A stretch of DNA of 40,418 nucleotides, taken from assembly GCA_902762615.1 (NCBI GenBank), contig CACWOX010000019.1, forward strand, positions 1 through 40,418, given 5' to 3'. This document shows positions 26,876 through 34,521 of this stretch, piece after piece (the first letter of the stretch is position 1; the number at the start of each line of letters is the position of its first letter). This DNA is from an uncultured Ruminococcus sp. (GTDB lineage: Bacteria > Bacillota > Clostridia > Oscillospirales > Acutalibacteraceae). Both the position numbers and the translations under genes were made by a program. The notes below the pieces were generated by a model. That model saw nothing but the letters and a program-made list of their open reading frames with translations. It had not been told where the DNA came from and made no database searches.

Positions 26876-29659
26876 ATGAACTTTTTCGCCTTCTTGTATA
26901 AGATTGTACTCGGGCCACTTGAACTGCTGTTTGACTCTGTTTTTTCATTGATTTATTATGTTACTCTGGACAAAGCTGTTTCGATTGTGACACTAAGTCT
27001 GGCTGTTAATTTTCTCATACTTCCTCTTTACAGGCGTGCTGACGCTCTGCAGGAAGAGGAACGCCTCAGAAATGAAAAGCTCAGTCCGGGTGTCACGCAT
27101 ATCAAAAAGGTTTTTAAGGGCGACGAGCGCTTTATGATGCTCCAGACGTATTATCGCCAGAATGACTACAAGCCCTATTACGCGTTAAGAGGCTCTTTGT
27201 CTCTGCTTTTGGAAATACCGTTTTTTATTGCGGCGTATAATTATCTTTCAAATTTGAAGGAATTGAACGGCGCTTCATTGGGACCTATCCAAAACCTCGG
27301 TCAGCCTGACGGCTTGCTGAATATTGCCGGTCACGCGATTAACCTTCTGCCGATACTCATGACCGCCATTAACATCATATCGGGCATTATTTACACCAAA
27401 GGCATGCCGTTAAAGAGTAAGATTCAATTGTACGGAATCGCGCTAATATTTCTTTTGTTTCTATACTCGTCGCCTTCCGGTCTGGTCTTTTACTGGACGC
27501 TCAATAACCTGTTTTCGCTGGTCAAAAATCTGTTTTACAAATTTAAAAATCCAAAGCTCATAGTGTACATTACATGTTTTGCAGTTTCTTTTCTGATGTT
27601 GCATCATGTTATTTTCGTCAAGCCAATGATAACCTTGAAAAGACAGGTGTTTGTTATAGGCTGTATACTTTTACTATGCGTCCCTCTGGTGGTATATCTG
27701 ACTAAAAAGGCGTTTAAAATCTCCCGAAAGGTTACTGAGGCGACTAAAACCGATCATATAATTTTTTATGCCTGCGTCATTTTTATGACGTTTCTAACAG
27801 GTGTGCTGATCCCGTCAGCCGTTATCAAGGCGTCTCCGGAAGAATTCATATCCATTTCCGATTTTCATACGCCGCTGAGATATGTGGTTCATTCCTTTGC
27901 TTTGGCTGCCGGTACGTTCATGGTCTGGATGAACATATTTTTCCGGCTTTCAGATTCTCCCTCCAGAAAAAAGCTCAGTCTGTGTTCGGTGATTATATCC
28001 TGTTGCGCAGCGGTCAATTATATGTTCTTCGGCAAAAACTACGGGAACATGTCATCTCTGCTCCAATATGACAATATCATGGAAGGCGCTAAGTCTGATT
28101 ACTTCATCAACACGGCAGTCCTCATACTTCTTGCAGTCGCACTATTCCTGTTGTGGAAAAAGCGAGATGTGGCGGTTCAGTCTCTATCGTTAGCATTATG
28201 CGCAGCTGTAATAATTATGTCAGGCGTAAATGTCGTCTCCATACAGCTTTCGACTAACAAGATGAGTCAATCATTGCAGAGTGTAAGAACCAATCAGGGA
28301 ATAACGCTGCCCCTCGATCAGAAAGGCCAAAATGTCATTGTCATCATGATGGACAGAGCAATCAACGAATATTTCCCGTATATCATTGAGGAAAGACCTG
28401 AGCTGAAGGAGCAATTTGCAGGATTTACCTATTATCCCAATACCATTTCATACGGCAACTGTACGATGCTCGGTTCGTCAGGTTTGTTCGGAGGTTATGA
28501 ATATATTCCGGACGAGATGAACAAGCGTGACAGCGAAACCATTGCCGCAAAGCACGATGAATCGCTCAAGGTTATGCCTGTGCTGTTTTCTCAGAACGGC
28601 TTTGAAACGACAGTCTGTGACCCGCCTTTTGCCGGATTTCAGTGGATTTCTAATATTGGCATTTACAATAATTATCCCGAAATTAACAAATATCTGACAA
28701 AGGAAAAATTTGTGGACGACAGCAGCATGGAACAGACCGACAGTCTGAGAAACCGTAATTTCTTTGCTTACAGCATCATGCGTTCCTCTCCTGTAGTGGC
28801 ACATTTGACACTGTATAACAAAGGGCTCTATAATCACTGCGGAACAGAGTCCGGACAGGTGATAGATGATATGTACACCGCCCACGGAAGTCTTGACAGC
28901 GTTGACTCTCTCTTTACAGGCTCTTACAGCGTCCTGAAAAAGCTGCCCGAACTTACCGACATACGCAGCAGCGGAAAGAATACCTTTCTGATGATCGACA
29001 ACGATTCCACCCACGACGTAGTCATGCTGCAGGAACCGCAATACGAAACGGCTGATCCTGTGGACAACAGGCAATACGAAGCGGAGCACGGCGTCCGACG
29101 CAATGCTGACGGTGATGAAATGACATTCACCACCGCAAAGCAGATCATGCATTATCAATGCAATATGGCGGCGATGATAAAGCTTGGACAGTGGATGGAT
29201 TATCTGCGTGAAAACAATGTTTACGATAACACAAAGATTATCATTGTCTCCGACCACGGAAAGGATCTTGATTATTTGTTTGGTGAACACATCACCAACG
29301 GCAAGGAAAATCTGTCGCGCACAGAGGATGACGTCATATTATATAAGGCGCTGCTTCTGGTAAAGGATTTTGGCAGCACCGAGCTTACGACCGACAATAC
29401 CTTTATGACAAATGCTGACACACCGTCACTTGCCTGTGAGGGACTGATAGATAATCCTGTCAATCCGTTCACAAATAAAAAAATCACAATGGATGACAAG
29501 AATAAAGAAGAGCATTTTATCGGCAACTCTGAGATTTACAACCCGTATGATTATAAAGAGGGTGAAACACAGTTTAAAGAAATAAAATGGTTAGGGTTCA
29601 AAGGAACTGATTCATCTGATTTAAACGCATGGCGAATCATAGGCGACAGTCTGGATTAG
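26876..29659 (+). CDS. YidC-like/phosphotransferase fusion, copy 4
   Basis: 927 residues, last gene of the operon. Domain order as in copies 1-3. Catalytic candidates: MMDRAI, GNCTMLGSSG, NDSTHDV and SDHGKD; Asn in AVNFLILPL. The conserved GGYEYIP(D/E)EMN after the nucleophile loop and VNPFT near the end are shared by all copies. After its TAG the chromosome continues only about 40 bases before the transposon, which separates the operon from the convergent hairpin at 34440-34498. Confidence 0.85.
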   Translation: MNFFAFLYKIVLGPLELLFDSVFSLIYYVTLDKAVSIVTLSLAVNFLILPLYRRADALQEEERLRNEKLSPGVTHIKKVFKGDERFMMLQTYYRQNDYKPYYALRGSLSLLLEIPFFIAAYNYLSNLKELNGASLGPIQNLGQPDGLLNIAGHAINLLPILMTAINIISGIIYTKGMPLKSKIQLYGIALIFLLFLYSSPSGLVFYWTLNNLFSLVKNLFYKFKNPKLIVYITCFAVSFLMLHHVIFVKPMITLKRQVFVIGCILLLCVPLVVYLTKKAFKISRKVTEATKTDHIIFYACVIFMTFLTGVLIPSAVIKASPEEFISISDFHTPLRYVVHSFALAAGTFMVWMNIFFRLSDSPSRKKLSLCSVIISCCAAVNYMFFGKNYGNMSSLLQYDNIMEGAKSDYFINTAVLILLAVALFLLWKKRDVAVQSLSLALCAAVIIMSGVNVVSIQLSTNKMSQSLQSVRTNQGITLPLDQKGQNVIVIMMDRAINEYFPYIIEERPELKEQFAGFTYYPNTISYGNCTMLGSSGLFGGYEYIPDEMNKRDSETIAAKHDESLKVMPVLFSQNGFETTVCDPPFAGFQWISNIGIYNNYPEINKYLTKEKFVDDSSMEQTDSLRNRNFFAYSIMRSSPVVAHLTLYNKGLYNHCGTESGQVIDDMYTAHGSLDSVDSLFTGSYSVLKKLPELTDIRSSGKNTFLMIDNDSTHDVVMLQEPQYETADPVDNRQYEAEHGVRRNADGDEMTFTTAKQIMHYQCNMAAMIKLGQWMDYLRENNVYDNTKIIIVSDHGKDLDYLFGEHITNGKENLSRTEDDVILYKALLLVKDFGSTELTTDNTFMTNADTPSLACEGLIDNPVNPFTNKKITMDDKNKEEHFIGNSEIYNPYDYKEGETQFKEIKWLGFKGTDSSDLNAWRIIGDSLD

Positions 29660-29697
29660 CATGAAGAATAAATAAAAATCCCCGGTCAACAATAATA

Positions 29698-29845
29698 ATA
29701 TGTGTCAGCGCCCGGGTATTTTGTCGTCCAGAAGTGAACGTATATTGTCAGTGAGAGACAAAGTAAAATGTCAAGGGCGAAAAAAAGAAACTGACACAAC
29801 TGGAAGGAAATGTCAGTTTCAGAAAAAGAGAGCAGAAGCTCCCGG
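29698..29845 (+). repeat. Transposon left end: target duplication, inverted repeat and subterminal sites
   Basis: Target copy ATATG, then the 32-bp terminal repeat starting TGTCAGCG, an array of TGTC(A/G) sites, and an inner 15-mer AGCAGAAGCTCCCGG (29831-29845) that is perfectly inverted at 34327-34341. Confidence 0.85.
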
Positions 29846-29902
29846 CAAAAAACCACGAGGCGCTCAGGTCGCTTCCCAGCGTAGCCCTATCCTCCGTCGT
29901 GG
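29846..29902 (-). terminator. Terminator of the transposon operon
   Basis: On the minus strand CCACGA with following GGAGG pairs with CCTCGTGG, then TTTTTT. It lies about 16 bases past the last transposon gene. Confidence 0.65.
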
Positions 29903-29917
29903 GCAAAAGCCTGTCAA

Positions 29918-30157
29918 TTAAAAGGGTGCACGGTACATGATCTTGTAATCACCGGCATTGTGAATGGGATGGGGCAATTCATACCTGTCGAGAATATCGA
30001 GCATAAGCAGGGTCATCTCGTCGTGGGACATATCATCCAGTTCACCGTTTTCAAAAAGGTCGTCGTAAGTAGTGTCAATCTCGCGTCTGGCGTCGCCGAG
30101 ATCGAGTCGGCGGAGCAGCCAGATCATCAGAATGTCATGCAACTGTTCGCTGTTCAC
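29918..30157 (-). CDS. Small acidic transposon protein, unknown function
   Basis: 79 residues from a GTG that overlaps the ATPase stop (GTGA), so translation is probably coupled; the frame is open further upstream but that overlaps the ATPase. The protein is acidic (DLGDARREID, ENGELDDMSHDE) and predicted mostly helical. I do not recognise a family. Position as the last gene after the DDE transposase and ATPase suggests an accessory in transposition or target choice, as such elements often carry a third small gene. Confidence 0.55.
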   Translation of the reverse strand: MNSEQLHDILMIWLLRRLDLGDARREIDTTYDDLFENGELDDMSHDEMTLLMLDILDRYELPHPIHNAGDYKIMYRAPF

Positions 30158-30966
30158 TGACTCATCCCCGTAACTTCGTTTTCGAGTACAATATCTACGG
30201 ACTTGCTGTCTATGCAGTTCTGTTTCATCTGGGAACCGTAAATCAAAGACTGACTGCATGCACGGTTGATGAGTCTGGGATTGCCGCCGGAAAAATCAAA
30301 AATGGAACGAATGGCGTCATCGGTAAAAATCGGACTTTCATGACCGGAGTATTGGATTTGGGACTGAATATATTGCTTGGTATCGGCAAAATCCATGGGA
30401 GTGAGAAAGCATTCAATGTCAACACGTTCGAGTATGGCACGGTACGCGGAGAGCCGCAGTTTGTCCCATAATTCCGTCTGACCGGAAAGAATCAGTGCCA
30501 AGGGATTTTCGGAATCCATCCTGTAATTGAGCAGGAAACGCGCTTCCTCCAGCATTTCTTTCGGAAGAAGGTGCGCCTCATCAACAATCACAACGGCTTT
30601 CCTGTTCTGCATACTGCGCATGATCTCAATCTGTTTGTGCAGCGCGTTTCGCGCCGTATTTCGGAGAAATTCAGATTTGCAGCCAAGCTGGTTGAGCATG
30701 TAATTGTAAAAACTGCGGGGCGTCAGTCTGGAATCGGAAACATACAGCACCATGTACTCTGATTCCGGAAGCTCGTCCTTGAGTCGTCGCAGCGTGCTGG
30801 TTTTGCCTGTGCCGGGTTCTCCGATCAGCACGGCAAAAAGCTGGTTCTTTGCCGTATAGCTCAGTCGGCTGAGCACCTCTGCGTTCTGGCGGGTTTTGTA
30901 CAGCGCGTTGCTCGGAATTCCCCGCACAAACGGAGTGTGCCTCATTCCGTAAAATGCTTCATACAT
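30154..30966 (-). CDS. ExeA/TniB/MuB-like AAA+ ATPase of the transposon
   Basis: 270 residues from the ATG at 30966, with GGAGG 9 bases upstream; two further ATGs lie just before it. It overlaps the transposase stop by 8 bases. Begins MYEAFYGMRHTPF, typical of the ExeA-like transposition ATPases. Walker A is GEPGTGKTST, Walker B VVIVDEAHLL, sensor LILSGQTELW, and the C-terminal FSGGNPRLIN segment follows. These proteins bind DNA with ATP and direct or stimulate the DDE transposase. The frame is intact. Confidence 0.85.
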   Translation of the reverse strand: MYEAFYGMRHTPFVRGIPSNALYKTRQNAEVLSRLSYTAKNQLFAVLIGEPGTGKTSTLRRLKDELPESEYMVLYVSDSRLTPRSFYNYMLNQLGCKSEFLRNTARNALHKQIEIMRSMQNRKAVVIVDEAHLLPKEMLEEARFLLNYRMDSENPLALILSGQTELWDKLRLSAYRAILERVDIECFLTPMDFADTKQYIQSQIQYSGHESPIFTDDAIRSIFDFSGGNPRLINRACSQSLIYGSQMKQNCIDSKSVDIVLENEVTGMSQ

Positions 30967-32293
30967 CTTCATCATCCTCCATTGCATGAGAATAAGAGAT
31001 GACCGCGCGGTGTTCCCGTTCGCCCGCGGTGCGTGATACGGCGTCAAGAAGCCGCGAACTGTCTGCGGGAATGCGGTCGATTTCCGCCTTTTGCGGTTTC
31101 TTCGCAACATGGGTACCCACCTTTGCGGGTTCCGCATAAAAAGGTTCATGCCCCTTTGGTTCAATCCGTACTTTCGCAATATTCTGCGGATCATAAATCA
31201 CGTCGACCTGCTGTCCGGCATACAGTATGCCGACGTCGTAATCCTTGCCCATGAAGCTGATGCAGCCGGATTTGTTGACCTTGCGTGCCTCGCAGTGCAG
31301 AAAGGCGTTTGCAAGGATTGACTCGTCAGGATAATTCAGGGGCATGGAATCGCTCTTGAACGCGCGTTCGGGGGTAGTGCCAAGAGCGCTGTGAATCTTG
31401 TGGTGATAGCATTCCGAGAGCCACGCGCCAAACAGCTTGTTAAGCTCCTCGATGCTTTCAGGGGGGTTGATCTCAATTTCAGCAAGGAACGAGTCAACTG
31501 TGAGATTGAAGCGCTCCTGCTTGCCTTTTCCCTGAGGATTGCGCGGTTTTGCCTACAGAAGCCGTACGCCGAGCAGACCGCAGGCGCGTTTCATCCAATG
31601 CGTCCGGTATTGTGAACCGTTATCAAAGTAGATACGGCGCGGAAGACCGAATTTCTGGATTCCCTTTTTCAGCGTGTCTTCCACAATGGTCTGCTCCATG
31701 TCTCCGTAAAACTGCGCGTGAATAATGTAGCGCGTAGCGTCGTCAATCAGGCAGGACATGTATGTTGGCTGCACTTTTCCGCCGATTCTCAGCGTCGGAC
31801 CGTATTTGATATCGCCCTGCCAGAGATCACAGCGATGCGCTCTCGCAAAACGCTGTGAAGCATATCCGTTGTCCTGATACATCTTCATCATCTGGGAAGA
31901 ATAGCCTTCTCTGGCAAGCGCATGCTGTAATGTCGTGCGTTTCAGTACATCCTCCTCCACTTTTCCCTCCAGTTCAAGGATGCGGATAATGGTGGGAACG
32001 CTGCGGGACGGTACTTCACGGCGCAGTCGGATAGCTTCCTCAAGGATTTCCCTGGAAATGACGGGGTTCTGCTGGGGTACTTTGCCCTTTGGCTGCAAGC
32101 CGTCCATACCCGACTCATTGTAGGCGTCCACATAACGCTGGAGCGTTCGTGTGGAAACCTCGTATTCCGCGGAGATCTCACGGCGCTTGGCATAATATTC
32201 TTCCTGCGATGAGAGCGCACCAATCAACGGCGCAATCATCATCATGCGTCGTTCCGCGATTTCTTTTGCTGCTTTCTGGTCTTTCATGCCCAT
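30959..32293 (-). pseudogene. DDE transposase interrupted by an amber codon
   Basis: One frame of 445 codons broken only by TAG at 31555-31553. N-terminal part: helix-turn-helix STRTLQRYVDAYNESG (about 50-65), first Asp in LWQGDIKYG, second Asp in IYFDNGSQYR. The stop falls right after GVRLL; downstream the frame resumes with AKPRNPQGKGKQERFN, holding the catalytic Glu. Relatives usually have Tyr at this position, so one TAC/TAT-to-TAG change would explain it. The upstream fragment lacks the third catalytic residue and should be inactive. AAGGAGG lies before the ATG at 32293. Confidence 0.85.
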
Positions 32294-32324
32294 AGAGGCA
32301 CCTCCTTGTTTGGTGTTGCCTCCA

Positions 32325-32837
32325 TCATATCATAGAAAGACCTGACAGTATACGTGAACTCGTTGATTTCCATTCGCCCACGTTTACCACCACTCTGACA
32401 AAATATCTGAGCTTATCCAGCGTGGAAAAGGTATCGTAATTTGTCACAAGAGTGGGGTGCTCCAATTTCAGTCGTCTGACTGTTGCCGCACCGAATCTGA
32501 AAAAATCTTTGATCCAGCGTCGGAGACCGGCTGCTGTGTGGTCGTCCACACAATAGTTTTTCGTCGCATCATAGGCCTCGGCGAAAATTTTCGCGCAGAG
32601 GTGCTTGTAGGGTATTACATAGTCCGGCAGTTCACGGTGATAGCGGTGGCATTTGGGACAATAGAGCACCCTGAGAGACAGCCCTTCACGTTGTCCGCTT
32701 TCATTGCGCACATACCGTCTGCATCTGCCGTGCACGTTCATCCTCCCTCCGCAATCGGGGCACGGCGCGGTTACTTTTCCTGTAATAATACAAATTCCGT
32801 CCTTGACATGTTTAAGAAATTGTGCTACAATGATCAT
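32325..32837 (-). CDS. Transposon-associated zinc-ribbon protein (DUF6431-like)
   Basis: 170 residues from the ATG at 32837; the frame is open to 32975, but that part lies in the nested IS630 copy and in leader DNA. Four cysteines in CPDCGG and YCPKCH form a likely zinc ribbon, followed by HRELPDYVIPYKH and a helical C-terminal half. I recall this pattern as DUF6431, found beside DDE/ExeA transposon genes. First gene of the transposon operon; no strong ribosome site is seen. Role in transposition is inference. Confidence 0.7.
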   Translation of the reverse strand: MIIVAQFLKHVKDGICIITGKVTAPCPDCGGRMNVHGRCRRYVRNESGQREGLSLRVLYCPKCHRYHRELPDYVIPYKHLCAKIFAEAYDATKNYCVDDHTAAGLRRWIKDFFRFGAATVRRLKLEHPTLVTNYDTFSTLDKLRYFVRVVVNVGEWKSTSSRILSGLSMI

Positions 32838-32888
32838 CGTTGGGGGCGATAGTCGTGTCATGAGGGCTAGTATAATATTTTTTAAATA

Positions 32889-34137
32889 ACTGGACTTTAT
32901 ATTCGTTTCATGATACAATAGATTTATCAATAGATGGAGGTATTGTACTATGGGACGAAAAGCAAGTGTAATCAACCTTACAATGGACGAGCGAGAGTAT
33001 TTGGAGACCCAGACCCGTGCTCGAACAATACAGGCTCAGACAGTGAATAGAGCCCGTATTCTGTTATTGAAAGCTGATGGCTGTTCTATCAATGATATAG
33101 CCGATAAGATCGGTATCAATCGCAAAAGCGTTATGCTCTGTCTTAAGAAATACGCGGAGGGCGGTGTCGAGAACGCTCTGTTTGACGCTCCCGGCCGCGG
33201 CCGCAATGCCGAGATCACAGATGATGAGAAAGCCTGGATCATCAACATTGCCTGTCAAAAGCCGAAGGATCTTGGATACTCTGCTGAAACCTGGACGTAT
33301 GCAAAGTTGACATCTCATATTAACAAGAATGCGGAAGAAGCTGGCTACATGAGGCTCTCTACGATTCACAAAAGCACTGTACATACGATTCTTGATGAGG
33401 CTGAAATCAAGCCATTTCGGATCAAATATTACTGCGAAAATCGTGACCCTGATTTCGACAGCAAGATGCATAATGTGCTTCTGGTGTACAAACAATTGTC
33501 CCTGCAGTTTGACGAGAACGGACAACTCCTGCCCTGGGAGGAAGACGAAGAGGTCGTCCATGTTCTTTCCTATGACGAAAAGCCTGGTATACAGGCGATT
33601 GCCACTACGTCAGAGGATCTGCTCCCTGATGAAAATCACAGCACGATCAGCAGAGATTATGAGTACAGGCGCCTCGGAACCCTGTCGCTCCTCGCGGGAA
33701 TCGATCTGCAGACCGGGGAGGCGATACCTTTGGTCAGCGAAACTCATAACAGCAAGGACTATATTGATTTTTTGAAGATACTTGATAACAAATATCCCAA
33801 GGGCGATAAGATCCGCTTGGTGCTTGATAATCTCAGAGTCCATTCTTCCGAGGAAACAAGAAAATACCTTGTGACGGTTCCCGGGCGGTTTGAATTCGTA
33901 TTCACGCCAAAGCATGGTTCCTGGCTGAACATGGTCGAAGGATTCTTCAGCAAGATGACCAAGCAAATGCTGCGTGGAATTCGAGTCAAGTCAAAAGCAG
34001 AACTGACTGATCGTATATATTTATACTTCCAAGAAGTCAATACGGAGCCTGTTGTATTCCACTGGAAGTACAACCTTGATGATATCGACATATCGGAAGA
34101 AGTCATCGTGGACACGCTACCGTTAAAAAAGTCCAGT
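32889..34137 (+). mobile_element. IS630-family insertion sequence
   Basis: Ends are ACTGGACTTT and its inverse AAAGTCCAGT, flanked by the duplicated dinucleotide TA (32887-32888, 34138-34139), as IS630/Tc1-mariner elements target TA. Length 1,249 bp with one transposase gene. It lies in the leader of the larger transposon, in the opposite orientation to the transposon genes. Confidence 0.9.
32891..32919 (+). promoter_or_regulatory. IS630 transposase promoter
   Basis: TGGACT (32891-32896, inside the terminal repeat), 17 bp, TACAAT (32914-32919) preceded by TGA. Transposase binding to its own end would cover the -35. Confidence 0.6.
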
Positions 34138-34140
34138 TAA
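32950..34140 (+). CDS. IS630-family transposase
   Basis: 396 residues. N-terminal helix-turn-helix (ILLLKADGCSINDIADKIG) and a second one at SVMLCLKKYAEGG; DDE residues in LSYDEKPG, LVLDNLRVHSS and SWLNMVEGFFSKM, intact. GGAGG lies 9 bases before the ATG. The last codon of the element encodes Ser; the stop TAA is made of the TA target duplication plus the next host base. The gene appears functional. Confidence 0.92.
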   Translation: MGRKASVINLTMDEREYLETQTRARTIQAQTVNRARILLLKADGCSINDIADKIGINRKSVMLCLKKYAEGGVENALFDAPGRGRNAEITDDEKAWIINIACQKPKDLGYSAETWTYAKLTSHINKNAEEAGYMRLSTIHKSTVHTILDEAEIKPFRIKYYCENRDPDFDSKMHNVLLVYKQLSLQFDENGQLLPWEEDEEVVHVLSYDEKPGIQAIATTSEDLLPDENHSTISRDYEYRRLGTLSLLAGIDLQTGEAIPLVSETHNSKDYIDFLKILDNKYPKGDKIRLVLDNLRVHSSEETRKYLVTVPGRFEFVFTPKHGSWLNMVEGFFSKMTKQMLRGIRVKSKAELTDRIYLYFQEVNTEPVVFHWKYNLDDIDISEEVIVDTLPLKKSS

Positions 34141-34210
34141 TTGGCGAACGTTATACTAGTCATGACGTTAAAAACGGCTATCGTTTTCCTTTCTGAAGTA
34201 TATTACTTCC

Positions 34211-34238
34211 ATTGTATTACTTTTCTTCATAAATGCAA
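34211..34238 (-). promoter_or_regulatory. Promoter of the transposon operon, separated from its genes
   Basis: Minus strand TTGCAT (34238-34233), 16 bp, TACAAT (34216-34211). It points toward the zinc-ribbon and transposase genes, but the IS630 copy now adds about 1.25 kb between them. Confidence 0.6.
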
Positions 34239-34240
34239 GG

Positions 34241-34284
34241 CGGCATCCTCCCAATCTGATTTTGGGAAGATGCCGTTTTCGTTT
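34241..34284 (+). terminator. Intrinsic terminator in the transposon right end
   Basis: CGGCATC/GATGCCG outer stem and TCCCAA/TTGGGA inner stem, followed by TTTTCGTTTT. It would stop rightward transcripts from the IS630 gene. A second perfect hairpin, ATCCTGCG-TTC-CGCAGGAT, follows at 34287-34305. Confidence 0.75.
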
Positions 34285-34326
34285 TGATCCTGCGTTCCGC
34301 AGGATGGATTTATCGCTTTTGTTTTC

Positions 34327-34442
34327 CCGGGAGCTTCTGCTTCCTTGACATTTTACTGTGCCTTTTCCCTGACATTACCCTTGCCTGTGTGACATTATAC
34401 AGTGCCTTCTGGATGACAGAATGGCTGGGCGGTAACAATATG
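34327..34442 (-). repeat. Transposon right end: subterminal sites, inverted repeat and target duplication
   Basis: Inner 15-mer (34327-34341) inverted to the left end, TGACA sites at 34346, 34370, 34390 and 34414, terminal repeat 34406-34437 and target copy ATATG at 34438-34442. Confidence 0.85.
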
Positions 34443-34498
34443 CTCCCTATATTTGGGACAATGGTTTCCTTTTTCATTGTCTTCTATATAGGGAGCAT
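34440..34498. terminator. Two-stem hairpin between convergent operons
   Basis: Outer stem ATGCTCCCTATAT (34440-34452) with ATATAGGGAGCAT (34486-34498), 13 bp perfect; inner stem GACAATG (34457-34463) with CATTGTC (34475-34481). T-rich but interrupted runs follow on both strands. Likely the shared terminator of the glycyl-tRNA synthetase gene and, before the transposon arrived, the surface operon. Confidence 0.65.
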
Positions 34499-34521
34499 TT
34501 CTTGGGTTAGAGGGGGAAATG

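Larger units (their letters stand above)
32847..34183. repeat. Inverted repeat split by the IS630 insertion
   Basis: Left arm: CGATAG (32847-), TCATGA (32858-32863), CTAGTATAA (32867-32875). Right arm, inverted: TTATACTAG (34151-34159), TCATGA (34160-34165), CTATCG (34178-34183). Without the insertion the arms would be about 24 bases apart, forming a hairpin in the leader of the transposon operon. Confidence 0.7.
29703..34437 (-). mobile_element. Mu/Tn7/Tn552-type transposon with nested IS630 element
   Basis: 4,735 bp bounded by 5-bp direct repeats ATATG (29698-29702 and 34438-34442). The terminal 32 bp (29703-29734 and 34406-34437, inverted) match at 25 positions and both begin TGT, the 5'-TGT...ACA-3' end type of this superfamily. 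Subterminal TGTCA-type sites recur about every 19-24 bp at both ends (left 29722, 29746, 29769, 29792 inverted, 29811; right 34346, 34370, 34390, 34414). The minus-strand gene order is zinc-ribbon protein, DDE transposase (amber codon), AAA ATPase, small acidic protein. It lies between two convergent operons and interrupts no gene. Confidence 0.88.

Noticed and set aside
18401-29659. Annotation of the four paralogues as plain YidC insertases
   Set aside because: The YidC-like part is only the first quarter; the C-terminal half is a phosphatase/sulfatase-fold domain and the groove Arg is missing.
29682-29716. Terminator directly after copy 4 (CCCGG...CCGGG)
   Set aside because: Only five pairs, the right arm lies inside the transposon terminal repeat, and the T-run is short; probably chance.
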